A stretch of DNA of 64,000 nt, from contig NC_088325.1 of assembly GCF_910592395.1 (NCBI RefSeq), positions 8,684,109 through 8,748,108 of the forward strand. The letters are read 5' to 3'. Shown here piece after piece: positions 28,878-37,248 of the stretch. Position 1 is the first letter of the stretch. Every line of letters begins with the position of its first letter. The notes beneath the pieces were generated by a model. The model was not told the origin of the DNA. It did not search any database and saw nothing but the letters and a program-made list of their open reading frames with translations. Origin of the DNA: Lineus longissimus (Eukaryota > Nemertea > Pilidiophora > Heteronemertea > Lineidae). The position numbers and the translations under genes are program-made.

Positions 28878-30110
28878 TTATTGCATCTTAACACTAGATC
28901 GAGCTGTGCTCTCAGGACGAAGTCCGGCTCGAGCTATGCTCTTAGGACGAAGTCTGGCTGGTGTAAACTTAATATTACTGATGCAGTTAATGTCTCGACC
29001 TGCACTGGCACTCAGTAAAACGTCAAACTGCTTGTCAATATCCTGGTCATATTCCTTCTCAACCTTGTAATTCTGGAAGAAAATACTTTGAGTGAAATCA
29101 TACCATAATATCTCCAAATCATTTACTCGCTCCTTGTTGGTTAAAAAAGGTGTAAATATTACATAATCAATTTTCAGCGTTTTAAAGGCTTGGTGTAAAA
29201 ATACCTTGTAGTTAATGGTGACCTTGACACCACAGTAATGCAGAAATCTAAGGAAAGCATAGTACACTAGTCTAAGGTCAGTGATATTCTCATCGGTTAA
29301 TTGCGGTTTACCAATTGCCCTGTTGATAAATTCAATGGCAAGAAACCAATCATATTCCCCACAGTGAAATTTAAAAAGCATGGCTTCACCATGTAACCCT
29401 TGGTTACAAAACTTAGAGGGGAGAGTGTTAATACCCATTTTTAGGGCTGACTGAAGAGTACTTTCATATCTCTGCTTACTAAGACATTTTCTGTGACTTG
29501 AAAAGTAGCAATGTAAATACCCTTCCACAAAGTCCTTTAAATACTTAACTGCCGATTCGGACAGCCGACTCCATCCAAGTTTCCTTAGAATACTGTCAAA
29601 GTAACGTGTCTTGTTGTCAATATTGATCTCAAGAGTTTTAAAATCATCGTCGTAAGTAGTCGAATTGCAATTGGTGCAGAATTGATACTTCACAGTTTTA
29701 GCTGCGTACCTTGTTGAATTCAAGTTTTTTTGATACTCAAAAAGTGTCCACCTTTTACAATTACGGCAGAATTGAGCATTAGTGTTGGTACTGACGTCAT
29801 ATTCTTTCATTCTTGGCAGGACTACTTTGATTGTCTCAGTCGGACTTCGTCCTGAGAGCTCTGCTCGAGTCAGACTTCGTCTTGAGAGCATAGCTCGAGT
29901 AGGCTTATCAAATTTCCCACTGTCATAATTCTTGCTGACATTTTCTTCACTAAAATTTCTAGTCGGACGCAGTCCTGAGAGCATAGCTCGATCCATGACC
30001 CTAGGACGAATGTATCCTTTAAGATTCTCATTGTTCCACTCGAGCTCTGCTCTCAGGACGAAGTCCGACTCACTAGAATAATAGTCTTTTAATGAGATGT
30101 ATTTATTCAT
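28878..30110 (-). CDS. possible VLTF3-like late transcription factor, with many repeat insertions
   Basis: 410 residues. Roughly residues 15-95 are built mostly from in-frame mini-hairpin copies (at 30038-30070, 29961-29992 and 29838-29900), and the last 25 come from two more (28898-28959). Between lies a zinc ribbon (FCRNCKRW then FCTNCNS, about 115-150), then a helical domain with RYFDSILRKLGW, YYAFLRFLHYCGV and KERVNDLEILWYDF. The ribbon-plus-helical layout and the final leucine/tryptophan pattern recall poxvirus late transcription factor 3, which has been reported in Polintons. That is a tentative resemblance. If right, it fits the TAAATG gene starts in this element. Confidence 0.4.
   Translation of the reverse strand: MNKYISLKDYYSSESDFVLRAELEWNNENLKGYIRPRVMDRAMLSGLRPTRNFSEENVSKNYDSGKFDKPTRAMLSRRSLTRAELSGRSPTETIKVVLPRMKEYDVSTNTNAQFCRNCKRWTLFEYQKNLNSTRYAAKTVKYQFCTNCNSTTYDDDFKTLEINIDNKTRYFDSILRKLGWSRLSESAVKYLKDFVEGYLHCYFSSHRKCLSKQRYESTLQSALKMGINTLPSKFCNQGLHGEAMLFKFHCGEYDWFLAIEFINRAIGKPQLTDENITDLRLVYYAFLRFLHYCGVKVTINYKVFLHQAFKTLKIDYVIFTPFLTNKERVNDLEILWYDFTQSIFFQNYKVEKEYDQDIDKQFDVLLSASAGRDINCISNIKFTPARLRPKSIARAGLRPESTARSSVKMQ
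29838..30070. repeat. four mini-hairpin repeats in one reading frame
   Basis: Units at 29838-29869, 29870-29900, 29961-29992 and 30038-30070, three in one orientation and one inverted, all read through in the 5' part of the gene at 28878-30110. One has AGAC-TTC-GTCT in place of GGAC-TTC-GTCC, a paired change. Confidence 0.85.
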
Positions 30111-30157
30111 ATTTACATAATAATTATTTTTTAAACATTGTTTTGATAGAAGGTCAC

Positions 30158-31792
30158 CTAAGACCTTTTACGTGATTTTACTGTTTTACGTGATTTTAGG
30201 GCTTTAACACCCCCAATTAAACCATAAATCATGGAACTAACAATAGCAATAACTGCTATGATCAGATGTTCGGCTAGAAAGCCAACAACTGCACCAATTG
30301 TTTTCAGGAGAAATGATACGATAGAACCGATGATTCCCGGTAAAGCCGCAGCTGATTTCTTGGCTAGTTCTTTTAGCCATTCAGCAAACTTCTTGAGACC
30401 TTCTTTTACTTTATCTGGTATTGATGGTTTTGGTCCTGGTTCTGGTGTAGGTCCAGGAGTTGGTTCTGGTCCTGGAGTTGGGTCTGGTCCTGGAGTTGGG
30501 TCTGGTCCTGGAGTTGGTTTTACAGATTTAGTGGCACCACTTAAAGCACTACTGATACTAAGACCTAGAGTTGTAAATGTCATTACAACAGCTGTTATTA
30601 TGGCGCTAATGGTTACACCATACGTCTTAAAAAGTAACTTTATTCTGTCCTTCAGAGGAATAGTTGAATCTGGTTTCTTTAGAACATCAACAATTAAACG
30701 TTTAATTCTTCTAGTTTGTGACTCCCTGTCATTGTCTAACCTCCATACCTTTGACTGTTCCTCATACAATTTGTCATTTAGTTCATCTATTTGCTTTTTC
30801 AACTCTCCTTTATCTTCAGTATCTTCTTCTACAGACTTTACATAGTCTCTTGTTAAATTATTAAGTTCTTCTTCTAGGCTTTCTATCTGCATGTCCTTAT
30901 CCCTCTTTACTGCAGCTAGATCATCACCAGCCTGTTTTAACCCTCTAAGTTCTCTCAAGGCAGATTCAGTAAAACCCAGTGTTTTAAGTTCATCATCATT
31001 AGAATCAATTAATTTATCTATTGGTTGGTTTGAACTGTATACCTCATTAATTACTGCCTGTGTTTCAGGGGTTACTATTGTAGGTTGACTTACTGGTAGG
31101 TTAGGTGCAATCATACCTCTAATCATGTTAGCAAATCTAGTACCAAACTTAGTCTTTAATGTGCCTTCAGAAAGGAATTTACCATCTGATTTAATTAAAG
31201 GAATGATAAGGGCATTCCCTCCATTAGGATTAGGAATTTCATTCATATTGTTCTTTTGTTGTTCTGTAAAGTTTGCTAATTCTCCTTTTGTAGGCAAGAA
31301 GTAAGGTTCCTCGTTGTGCAAATAAATACGTGTTGCTAGTTTACTTAGTTTGTTAGTGTCATATTTCCATTTACCACTTTTTTTCAATGCTGTATCAAGT
31401 TTATCCTCTTTATCATCTAGAAATGACTCCTTTTCCATCAATTCAGGGACAATACCTCTTTGCCTTTCTGGTATACTTAATGAAGTTTCATCAGTAAGAT
31501 TTTCACCTCCTGTGTTGTATGTTGTGCCTGGCCTTTCTGGAGTTTTAGTGAATGAAGTTTCATCAGTAAGATTTTCACCTCCTGTGTTGTATTTCGTGTC
31601 ATCATCTCGAGGCTTTTTATTAAAACCAAAGATATCAGCATATCTTGCGCGATCATCTTTAAACTTTTTATTAATATCAAAGATATCAACATAATCCTCA
31701 GGTTTGTAATCAGATTCGTAATCAGGATCGTAATCAGGATCGTAATGTGGATAGTAATCACTCATTTCATAATTTTCACCTCCTTCAGCCAT
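30158..31792 (-). CDS. large coiled-coil membrane protein of the Polinton
   Basis: 544 residues. An acidic tyrosine/aspartate-rich start (YDPDYDPDY), two copies of a TYNTGGENLTDETS-type repeat, a middle domain with PYFLPTKGEL, a coiled coil around 290-355 (leucine heptads with charged residues), a membrane helix near 392-420, a linker of five TPGPDP or similar units, an amphipathic segment, and a second hydrophobic region (about 485-530) before a basic tail. A common Polinton family; the coiled coil plus membrane segments would suit a fibre-like or membrane-remodelling virion protein, but that is inference. No mini-hairpin inside. The start lies in AATTATGG. Confidence 0.65.
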   Translation of the reverse strand: MAEGGENYEMSDYYPHYDPDYDPDYESDYKPEDYVDIFDINKKFKDDRARYADIFGFNKKPRDDDTKYNTGGENLTDETSFTKTPERPGTTYNTGGENLTDETSLSIPERQRGIVPELMEKESFLDDKEDKLDTALKKSGKWKYDTNKLSKLATRIYLHNEEPYFLPTKGELANFTEQQKNNMNEIPNPNGGNALIIPLIKSDGKFLSEGTLKTKFGTRFANMIRGMIAPNLPVSQPTIVTPETQAVINEVYSSNQPIDKLIDSNDDELKTLGFTESALRELRGLKQAGDDLAAVKRDKDMQIESLEEELNNLTRDYVKSVEEDTEDKGELKKQIDELNDKLYEEQSKVWRLDNDRESQTRRIKRLIVDVLKKPDSTIPLKDRIKLLFKTYGVTISAIITAVVMTFTTLGLSISSALSGATKSVKPTPGPDPTPGPDPTPGPEPTPGPTPEPGPKPSIPDKVKEGLKKFAEWLKELAKKSAAALPGIIGSIVSFLLKTIGAVVGFLAEHLIIAVIAIVSSMIYGLIGGVKALKSRKTVKSRKRS

Positions 31793-31802
31793 AATTACTT
31801 AT

Positions 31803-33194
31803 TTATCTAACCATAAAAACAATCAATGTACCAACAACTGAGTAAAGCATGAATTTAATTGTTTCATGAGTATCATCCACCTTCTCAACTTTGGTGTCAA
31901 GTTTAGTAGCAGTAGGAGTATTCTTTGAGGTTTCAGTTGTTTTTGGTGTATCAACATTACTCTTTGGTTTATGACTGGTCTCGAGCTTTGCTCTCGGGAC
32001 TTTGTCCGTCTTGACAGTACCAACGCTACTCTTAACTCTTATTTTCTTAGAGCTATTTCCTTCCATCAGTGGTGGTGGTAAGGTCTTTTTGTGGTTAATG
32101 TCATTCTTACCGGGTTTAGCATTTTTTGGCGCTATTAAAATGTTATTATTGTAGTTATCAAGCTTACCAATAACGAGTACCATATTTGCTCCTATGACAT
32201 ACAATCCTGGTGATATTACATAATCTAGTCTTGTATGAGTGTCACTCACTGCTTTTTGATATCTTTGAATTGAAGTGGGAATATCAGGATGTTGATTAAT
32301 CGAATCCTTTAATAGTTTGTTAAATTCCTTCTGTGCATCCAATTCTGTACCCGGTACTCCAATTATTGGTGTTCTGGTCAACGCCTGAGCACCCAGAATA
32401 CAGTAAACATATGTTCTTATTGTATCATTCAACCTCTCTATTCCAGGATTAGAGAAACCATTTGATTTAAATATCATGAATTGTTGATAGGTTTGACATT
32501 CATTTTGTGTAATTACATCAAATACATTCTTGTGTCTCCTGACATGATCCTTGATGAAAATATCTGGATATTTGAAATTAGCCATTCCACCATCCCAGTC
32601 TTTACTGAACATCGGTGGCATTCTATTTTCATGAACTTGCATGAGGAAGAAATTGATTTTAGAATCATTGATGTAATATCCGGGATCAGTTATGTTCGGG
32701 TTGTAATCCGGTACATTCCATGACCTCCAACCACCGTTATTTTCAAACACCGAGAAATCGTACTCGTCTTTTAAACCAAATTCACTCAATAACCCTCCTA
32801 GTTTCCTACGGTTAATGTTATTGTTTGTCTCATTAAAATCACTTTCACCTGGAATTGGTATCTCTAGATTCTTCATGATCTTCAATATTTGATAGTAAAC
32901 ATGAAACCTGTAAATTGACCTTAACAATGGGTCACTGTGATTCAAGTGATCGTCTATTGAAATACCACAACCTGTTGTAGCAAACCAAACAGCCATGTTA
33001 AATTGGTTCTGGTAAAACGATAATGGATTCTTTTCCAGTACCAGACAGTCTTTCTTATTTTTCAGGCTCAAAAACCCAGGTGTTATCTTAGTTTCTTGTA
33101 GTCTGAAGAAGTTATTAGTATTAACAGTTACTTCTAAATTAAAGAAGTCATAGGTGAATTTACTTTTATGTTGATTTGCTATTGGATAATACAT
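31803..33194 (-). CDS. conserved Polinton structural-type protein with C-terminal membrane helix
   Basis: 463 residues, nearest gene to the right terminus. Landmarks: MYYPIANQH start, TPGFLSLKN, MAVWFATTGCGISIDDHLNH, YRFHVYYQILKIM, VPDYNPNITDPGYY, QTYQQFMIF, IERLNDTIRTYVYCILGAQALTR, and a C-terminal membrane helix. The region before the helix is low complexity and carries one mini-hairpin copy (31979-32010). Four copies or fragments of this family lie in the window (also 718, 36000 and 57078), so it is a core gene of these elements. No function is known to me. The TTAAATG start and a tract of repeated TTGAATTTT words upstream are shared with the fragment near 36970. Confidence 0.75.
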   Translation of the reverse strand: MYYPIANQHKSKFTYDFFNLEVTVNTNNFFRLQETKITPGFLSLKNKKDCLVLEKNPLSFYQNQFNMAVWFATTGCGISIDDHLNHSDPLLRSIYRFHVYYQILKIMKNLEIPIPGESDFNETNNNINRRKLGGLLSEFGLKDEYDFSVFENNGGWRSWNVPDYNPNITDPGYYINDSKINFFLMQVHENRMPPMFSKDWDGGMANFKYPDIFIKDHVRRHKNVFDVITQNECQTYQQFMIFKSNGFSNPGIERLNDTIRTYVYCILGAQALTRTPIIGVPGTELDAQKEFNKLLKDSINQHPDIPTSIQRYQKAVSDTHTRLDYVISPGLYVIGANMVLVIGKLDNYNNNILIAPKNAKPGKNDINHKKTLPPPLMEGNSSKKIRVKSSVGTVKTDKVPRAKLETSHKPKSNVDTPKTTETSKNTPTATKLDTKVEKVDDTHETIKFMLYSVVGTLIVFMVR

Positions 33195-33265
33195 TTAATT
33201 TACTTTAATTTTTTCCTTGAATTTTGGTTAATGAAGACAGTAAAAAGACCATTTATTTTAATGGA

Positions 33266-33490
33266 ATAACCCATTGAGCTCTAGTATTCCCTCACCATTT
33301 CACTGCAACGCTTCCCTTACCATTTCATTGCAACGCTTCACTGGGAATCTAATGAATGATAGAATATATGTATTGTGGTGTCTGGTTCTTAGGGGTTTCT
33401 AAGCTAATTTGAGACAAAAAGGCCTGTAAGGGCTTTTGTTAAAATAGCTTATAATTACCTAGATTCCTACCACCACAATACATATATTCT
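33266..33490. repeat. right terminal inverted repeat of Polinton A
   Basis: Inverse complement of 15080-15279 with one difference in the outer 130 bp palindrome, several in the next 20 bp, and a 25-bp tandem duplication (two copies of CATTTCANTGCAACGCTTC). Ends CATATATTCT against the target duplicate TATAGA at 33491-33496. Confidence 0.9.
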
Positions 33491-35768
33491 TATAGACTTT
33501 GTTGCAACTCTGTTGTTGAAACATTCTCTTGTAGTCAAGCAGGTGGGCTGTCCAAATGGCACATATTGAGGAGTACAGGATCAACCAATGATACACACGG
33601 ACCGGACAATAAAATCAGAATAGTAGAAGTAAAACTGGATACCGTCACTGTAGTTTACAACAATGTCCATCGGTCCCTATTGTTGGGCTGTTGTGTTGCT
33701 CCACCGACGCGCGTTTCTGCCCCTCTAGGCTTCATCAGGGTGGCTGGGGTTGACTTGCACTGTCTTGTTCGAAGTTCACAGTTTGAATGACATCATGACT
33801 CATGGGTGGTTTCTCAATGACGTTGTGACGCTATAGACTTTGTTGCAACTCTGTTGTTGAAACATTCTGTTGTAGTCAAGCAGGTGGGCTGTCCAAATGG
33901 CACATATTGAGGAGTACAGGATCAACCGATGATACACACAGACCAGACAATAAAATCAGAATAGTAGAAGTAAAACTGGATACCGTCACTGTAGTTTACA
34001 ACAATGTCCATCGGTCCCTATTGTTGGGCTGTTGTGTTGCTCCACCGACGCGCGTTTCTGCCCCTCTAGGCTTCATCAGGGTGGCTGGGGTTGACTTGCA
34101 CTGTCTTGTTCGAAGTTCACAGTTTGAATGACATCATGACTCATGGGTGGTTTCTCAATGACGTTGTGACGTTATAGACTTTGTTGCAACTCTGTTGTAG
34201 AAACATTCTGTTGTAGTCAAGCAGGTGGGCTGTCCAAATGGCACATATTGAGGAGTACAGGATCAACCGATGATACACACGGACCAGACAATAAAATCAG
34301 AATAGTAGAAGTAAAACTGGATACCGTCACTGTAGTTTACAACAATGTCCATCGGTCCCTATTGTTGGGCTGTTGTGTTGCTCCACCGACGCGCGTTTCT
34401 GCCCCTCTAGGCTTCATCAGGGTGGCTGGGGTTGACTTGCACTGCCTTGTTCGAAGTTAACAGTTTGAATGACATCATGACTCATGGGTGGTTTCTAAAT
34501 GACGTTGTGACGCTATAGACTTTGTTGCAACTCTGTTGTTGAAACATTCTCTTGTAGTCAAGCAGGTGGGCTGTCCAAATGGCACATATTGAGGAGTACA
34601 GGATCAACCGATGATACACACGGACCAGACAATAAAATCAGAATAGTAGAAGTAAAACTGGATACCGTCACTGTAGTTTACAACAATGTCCATCGGTCCC
34701 TATTGTTGGGCTGTTGTGTTGCTCCACCGACCCGCGTTTCTGCCCCTCTAGGCTTCATCAGGGTGGCTGGGGTTGACTTGCACTGTTTTGTTCGAAGTTC
34801 ACAGTTTGAATGACATCATGACTCATGGGTGGTTTCTCAATGACGTTGTGACGTTATAGACTTTGTTACAACTCTGTTGTTGAAACATTCTGTTGTAGTC
34901 AAGCAGGTGGGCTGTCCAAATGGCACATATTGATGAGTACAGGATCAACCGATGATATACACGGACCAGACAATAAAATCAGAATAGTAGAAGTTAAACT
35001 GGATACCGTCACTGTAGTTTACAACAATGTCCATCGGTCCCTATTGTTGGGCTGTTGTGTTGCTCCACCGACGCGCGTTTCTGCCCCTCTAGGCTTCATC
35101 AGGGTGGCTGGGGTTGACTTGCACTGTCTTGTTCGAAGTTCACAGTTTGAATGACATCATGACTCATGGGTGGTTTCTCAATGACATTGTGACGTTATAG
35201 ACTTTGTTGCAACTCTGTTGTTGAAACATTCTGTTGTAGTCAAGCAGGTGGGCTGTCCAAATGGCACATATTGAGGAGTACAGGATCAACCGATGATACA
35301 CACGGACCAGACAATAAAATCAGAATAGTAGAAGTAAAACTGGATACCGTCACTGTAGTTTACAACAATGTCCATCGGTCCCTATTGTTGGGCTGTTGTG
35401 TTGCTCCACCGACGCGCGTTTCTGCCCCTCTAGGCTTCATCAGGGTGGCTGGGGTTGACTTGCACTGTCTTGTTCGAAGTTCACAGTTTGAATGACATCA
35501 TGACTCATGGGTGGTTTCTCAATGACGTTGTGACGTTATAGACTTTGTTGCAACTCTGTTGTTGAAACATTCTCTTGTAGTCAAGCAGGTGGGCTGTCCA
35601 AATGGCACATATTGAGGAGTACAGGATCAACCAATGATACACACGGACCAGACAATAAAATCAGAATAGTAGAAGTAAAACTGGATACCGTCACTGTAGT
35701 TTACAACAATGTCCATCGGTCCCTATTGTTGGGCTGTTGTGTTGCTCCACCGACGCGCGTTTCTGCCC
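33491..35768. repeat. 341-bp satellite array, right part (about 6.7 units)
   Basis: Continues the interrupted unit directly after Polinton A. The last unit stops at 35768 in the middle of the ribozyme motif (after GTTTCTGCCCCT) and joins Polinton-derived sequence. Units at 34466-34500 and 34860-34990 carry a few private changes. Same period and content as the left part. Confidence 0.95.
33701..33743 (-). ncRNA. hammerhead ribozyme in the satellite (representative of right array)
   Basis: Same motif as in the left array, repeated at 34042, 34383, 34724, 35065 and 35406; the copy at 35747 is cut by the end of the array. The CTGATGA and GAAA cores are unchanged in all complete copies. The change at 34724 falls in the stem III loop. 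Confidence 0.8.
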
Positions 35769-37020
35769 CTAGTAGAGTTAAATGCGTCATCCGTGGGTAA
35801 GGGTACTTCCATCTGTTTGAGTATTTTTCTTACTTGGTAGTAAACGTGAAATTTGTAGATTGATTTGACCAGCGAGAATTCAACCTCAGTCACTTCCGGT
35901 AGTCCTGTCAACGTTGTGGCGCAATAAACAGCAAAATTCACCTGATTCGGATAGTAAGACATATCACACTTAGACAACCACTTATTCACTTCTGTTTCCT
36001 TCTTAAAAGTTAATTCTAAAATACCTTGGTACCGTAAAGACAACTTTTAAATGGAAAATGCATAAGCCTCGTTCTGAGAGCGGAGTGTTTTGGACACGCA
36101 ACCAAGATGCTCTACCAAAGTTCCCTCGGGTTGCACTAAAATGTGGAAACCATGCACACGTCACGTCAATGGAATTTCAGCTCACTTCAGAAGTTTGAGG
36201 CTCTCAAAACACTGCTTCAAACACAAATCAGCCAAGGAAGCATCAACCACCCTGAGTTTTTTAATGAGCACTACACATATTTGCCGAGAAGAACGCTCCA
36301 AATAGCCCATTTGCGCGGATTTTAGCATCACTTGAGCGAGCAGATGCGGACTTCCTATGCGCGCTGTACAAAATGTACATGTCTCATTTTCTGTAACGTT
36401 GCCGTAACATAATGTAAACAACGGCGCTACCGGTGCTCCGGCCGGGCCGGCGATGGATGGAATTTGCCAAATTCGCACATATTCAAGTTATTTTCGTGGC
36501 CTATCTTTTTAAGTTTGATGTATTTTAGAATAGAAATTGAACCCGAGGCGGAGGACCTTGGTTGAGTTACCAAGACACTCGAGGGTGGAGCTAAAATTTC
36601 GTCCAAACCCTCGCCTGTCGGCTCGGGTTTGGACTGTATTTTAGCTCCACCCTCGAGTGTCTTGGTAACTCAACCAAGGTCCTCCGCCTCGGGTTCAATT
36701 CCTTAAACCATAAGACATTGTAGGATCTAAAACTTCACTGCTGAAACTCTGTGTTTCTGTGACAAATACTTTTAACTCTTTAAAGGTATCCATTTAAGTA
36801 ATAAGGAAACTTTGTCATTGGGGTTCTAGTAAGGGCCTGTGATCCCAGTACACAGTAAACATATGATTGCTCTAAGACATTCATCTCTGTTTTTCAATTT
36901 TAAAAACTCTGGCGTGATATCACTCTCTTGTACTTTGAAAAATCTGTTAGCGGTGACATAGGCATTTAATTTACTTGAATTTCCCTTGAATTTTTCCTTG
37001 AATTTTCCCTTGAATTTTGG
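35769..37020 (-). pseudogene. scrambled remnant of a third Polinton (31803-type gene)
   Basis: On the minus strand 36016-35770 encodes FAVYCATTLTG then KFHVYYQVRKILKQMEVPLP, matching the intact protein around residues 70-125 but clearly a different subfamily. A foldback repeat (36012-36706) splits it. Beyond it, 36975-36885 gives ANRFFKVQESDITPEFLKLKN (N-terminal block) and about 36880-36830 gives YVYC-like and ALTRTP blocks. The ATG near 36791 (TTAAATGG) starts another short frame I cannot place. The upstream TTGAATTTT tract at 36975-37020 equals that before the intact gene. Deletions and reordering make it non-functional. Confidence 0.7.
36012..36706. repeat. foldback repeat, copy 2 (inverted relative to copy 1)
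   Basis: Same unit as 7467-8102 in opposite orientation, inserted in Polinton remnant sequence. Here the 165-bp palindrome (36537-36702) is more perfect than in copy 1. TTAA is present at both edges (36010-36013 and 36703-36706), but copy 1 has it at one edge only, so I do not claim it as a target duplication. Confidence 0.75.
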
Positions 37021-37096
37021 TTAGGCCAAAAGTTATCAGATAGCAGCACTGTTAACTTATTTGGTTAGACCAAATGCTATCAGATGGCAGCATTGA
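37021..37096 (+). repeat. two direct copies of a 33-bp word
   Basis: GGTTAGRCCAAANGYTATCAG, followed by ATRGCAGCAYTG, occurs twice, about 42 bp apart. No coding potential. Confidence 0.6.
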
Positions 37097-37130
37097 CGTC
37101 ATTACCCATCATTCCTGCCATCTGGGCAAC

Positions 37131-37248
37131 GGACATGCGCAAACGATGACAGTTTTGCAACCGGCTAACACTTGTTTGCTCGTTGTACAATGACAACGAG
37201 CAAACAAGTGTTAGCCGGTTGCAAAACTGTCATCGTTTGCGCATGTCC
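37131..37248. repeat. 118-bp perfect hairpin
   Basis: 56-bp arms complementary throughout (outer bases GGACATGCGCAAACGATGAC, inner CTCGTTGT) around a 6-nt ACAATG loop. A perfect arm match in otherwise unique DNA points to a recent snap-back or a tiny foldback element. It could extrude as a cruciform or give a long double-stranded RNA. Confidence 0.9.

Larger units (their letters stand above)
15080..33490. mobile_element. complete Polinton/Maverick, element A (18,411 bp)
   Basis: Starts AGAATATATG and ends CATATATTCT, with TATAGA on both sides (15074-15079 and 33491-33496). Removing the element and one duplicate restores an uninterrupted satellite unit. Six-bp duplication, AG termini and inverted repeats of about 200 bp are diagnostic of Polintons. 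It carries 16 genes: capsid, penton, ATPase, integrase and PolB plus Polinton-specific unknowns. Fifteen are open from start to stop; one (17826) has an early stop. Gene spacing is tight. I recognise no adenain-like cysteine protease. Near-identical termini and open genes suggest a young insertion or a recently active virus-like element. Confidence 0.96.

Noticed and set aside
30231-31694. Plus-strand frames opposite the coiled-coil protein
   Set aside because: Mirror frames of a repetitive, proline-rich gene; no start context and no conserved motif.
36182-36478. Frames in the foldback repeat (also 7808-8158)
   Set aside because: Both copies show them only because the repeat is conserved; they are in different frames and lack known motifs.
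36010-36706. TTAA target duplication for the foldback repeat
   Set aside because: Seen around copy 2, but copy 1 has TTAA at only one edge.
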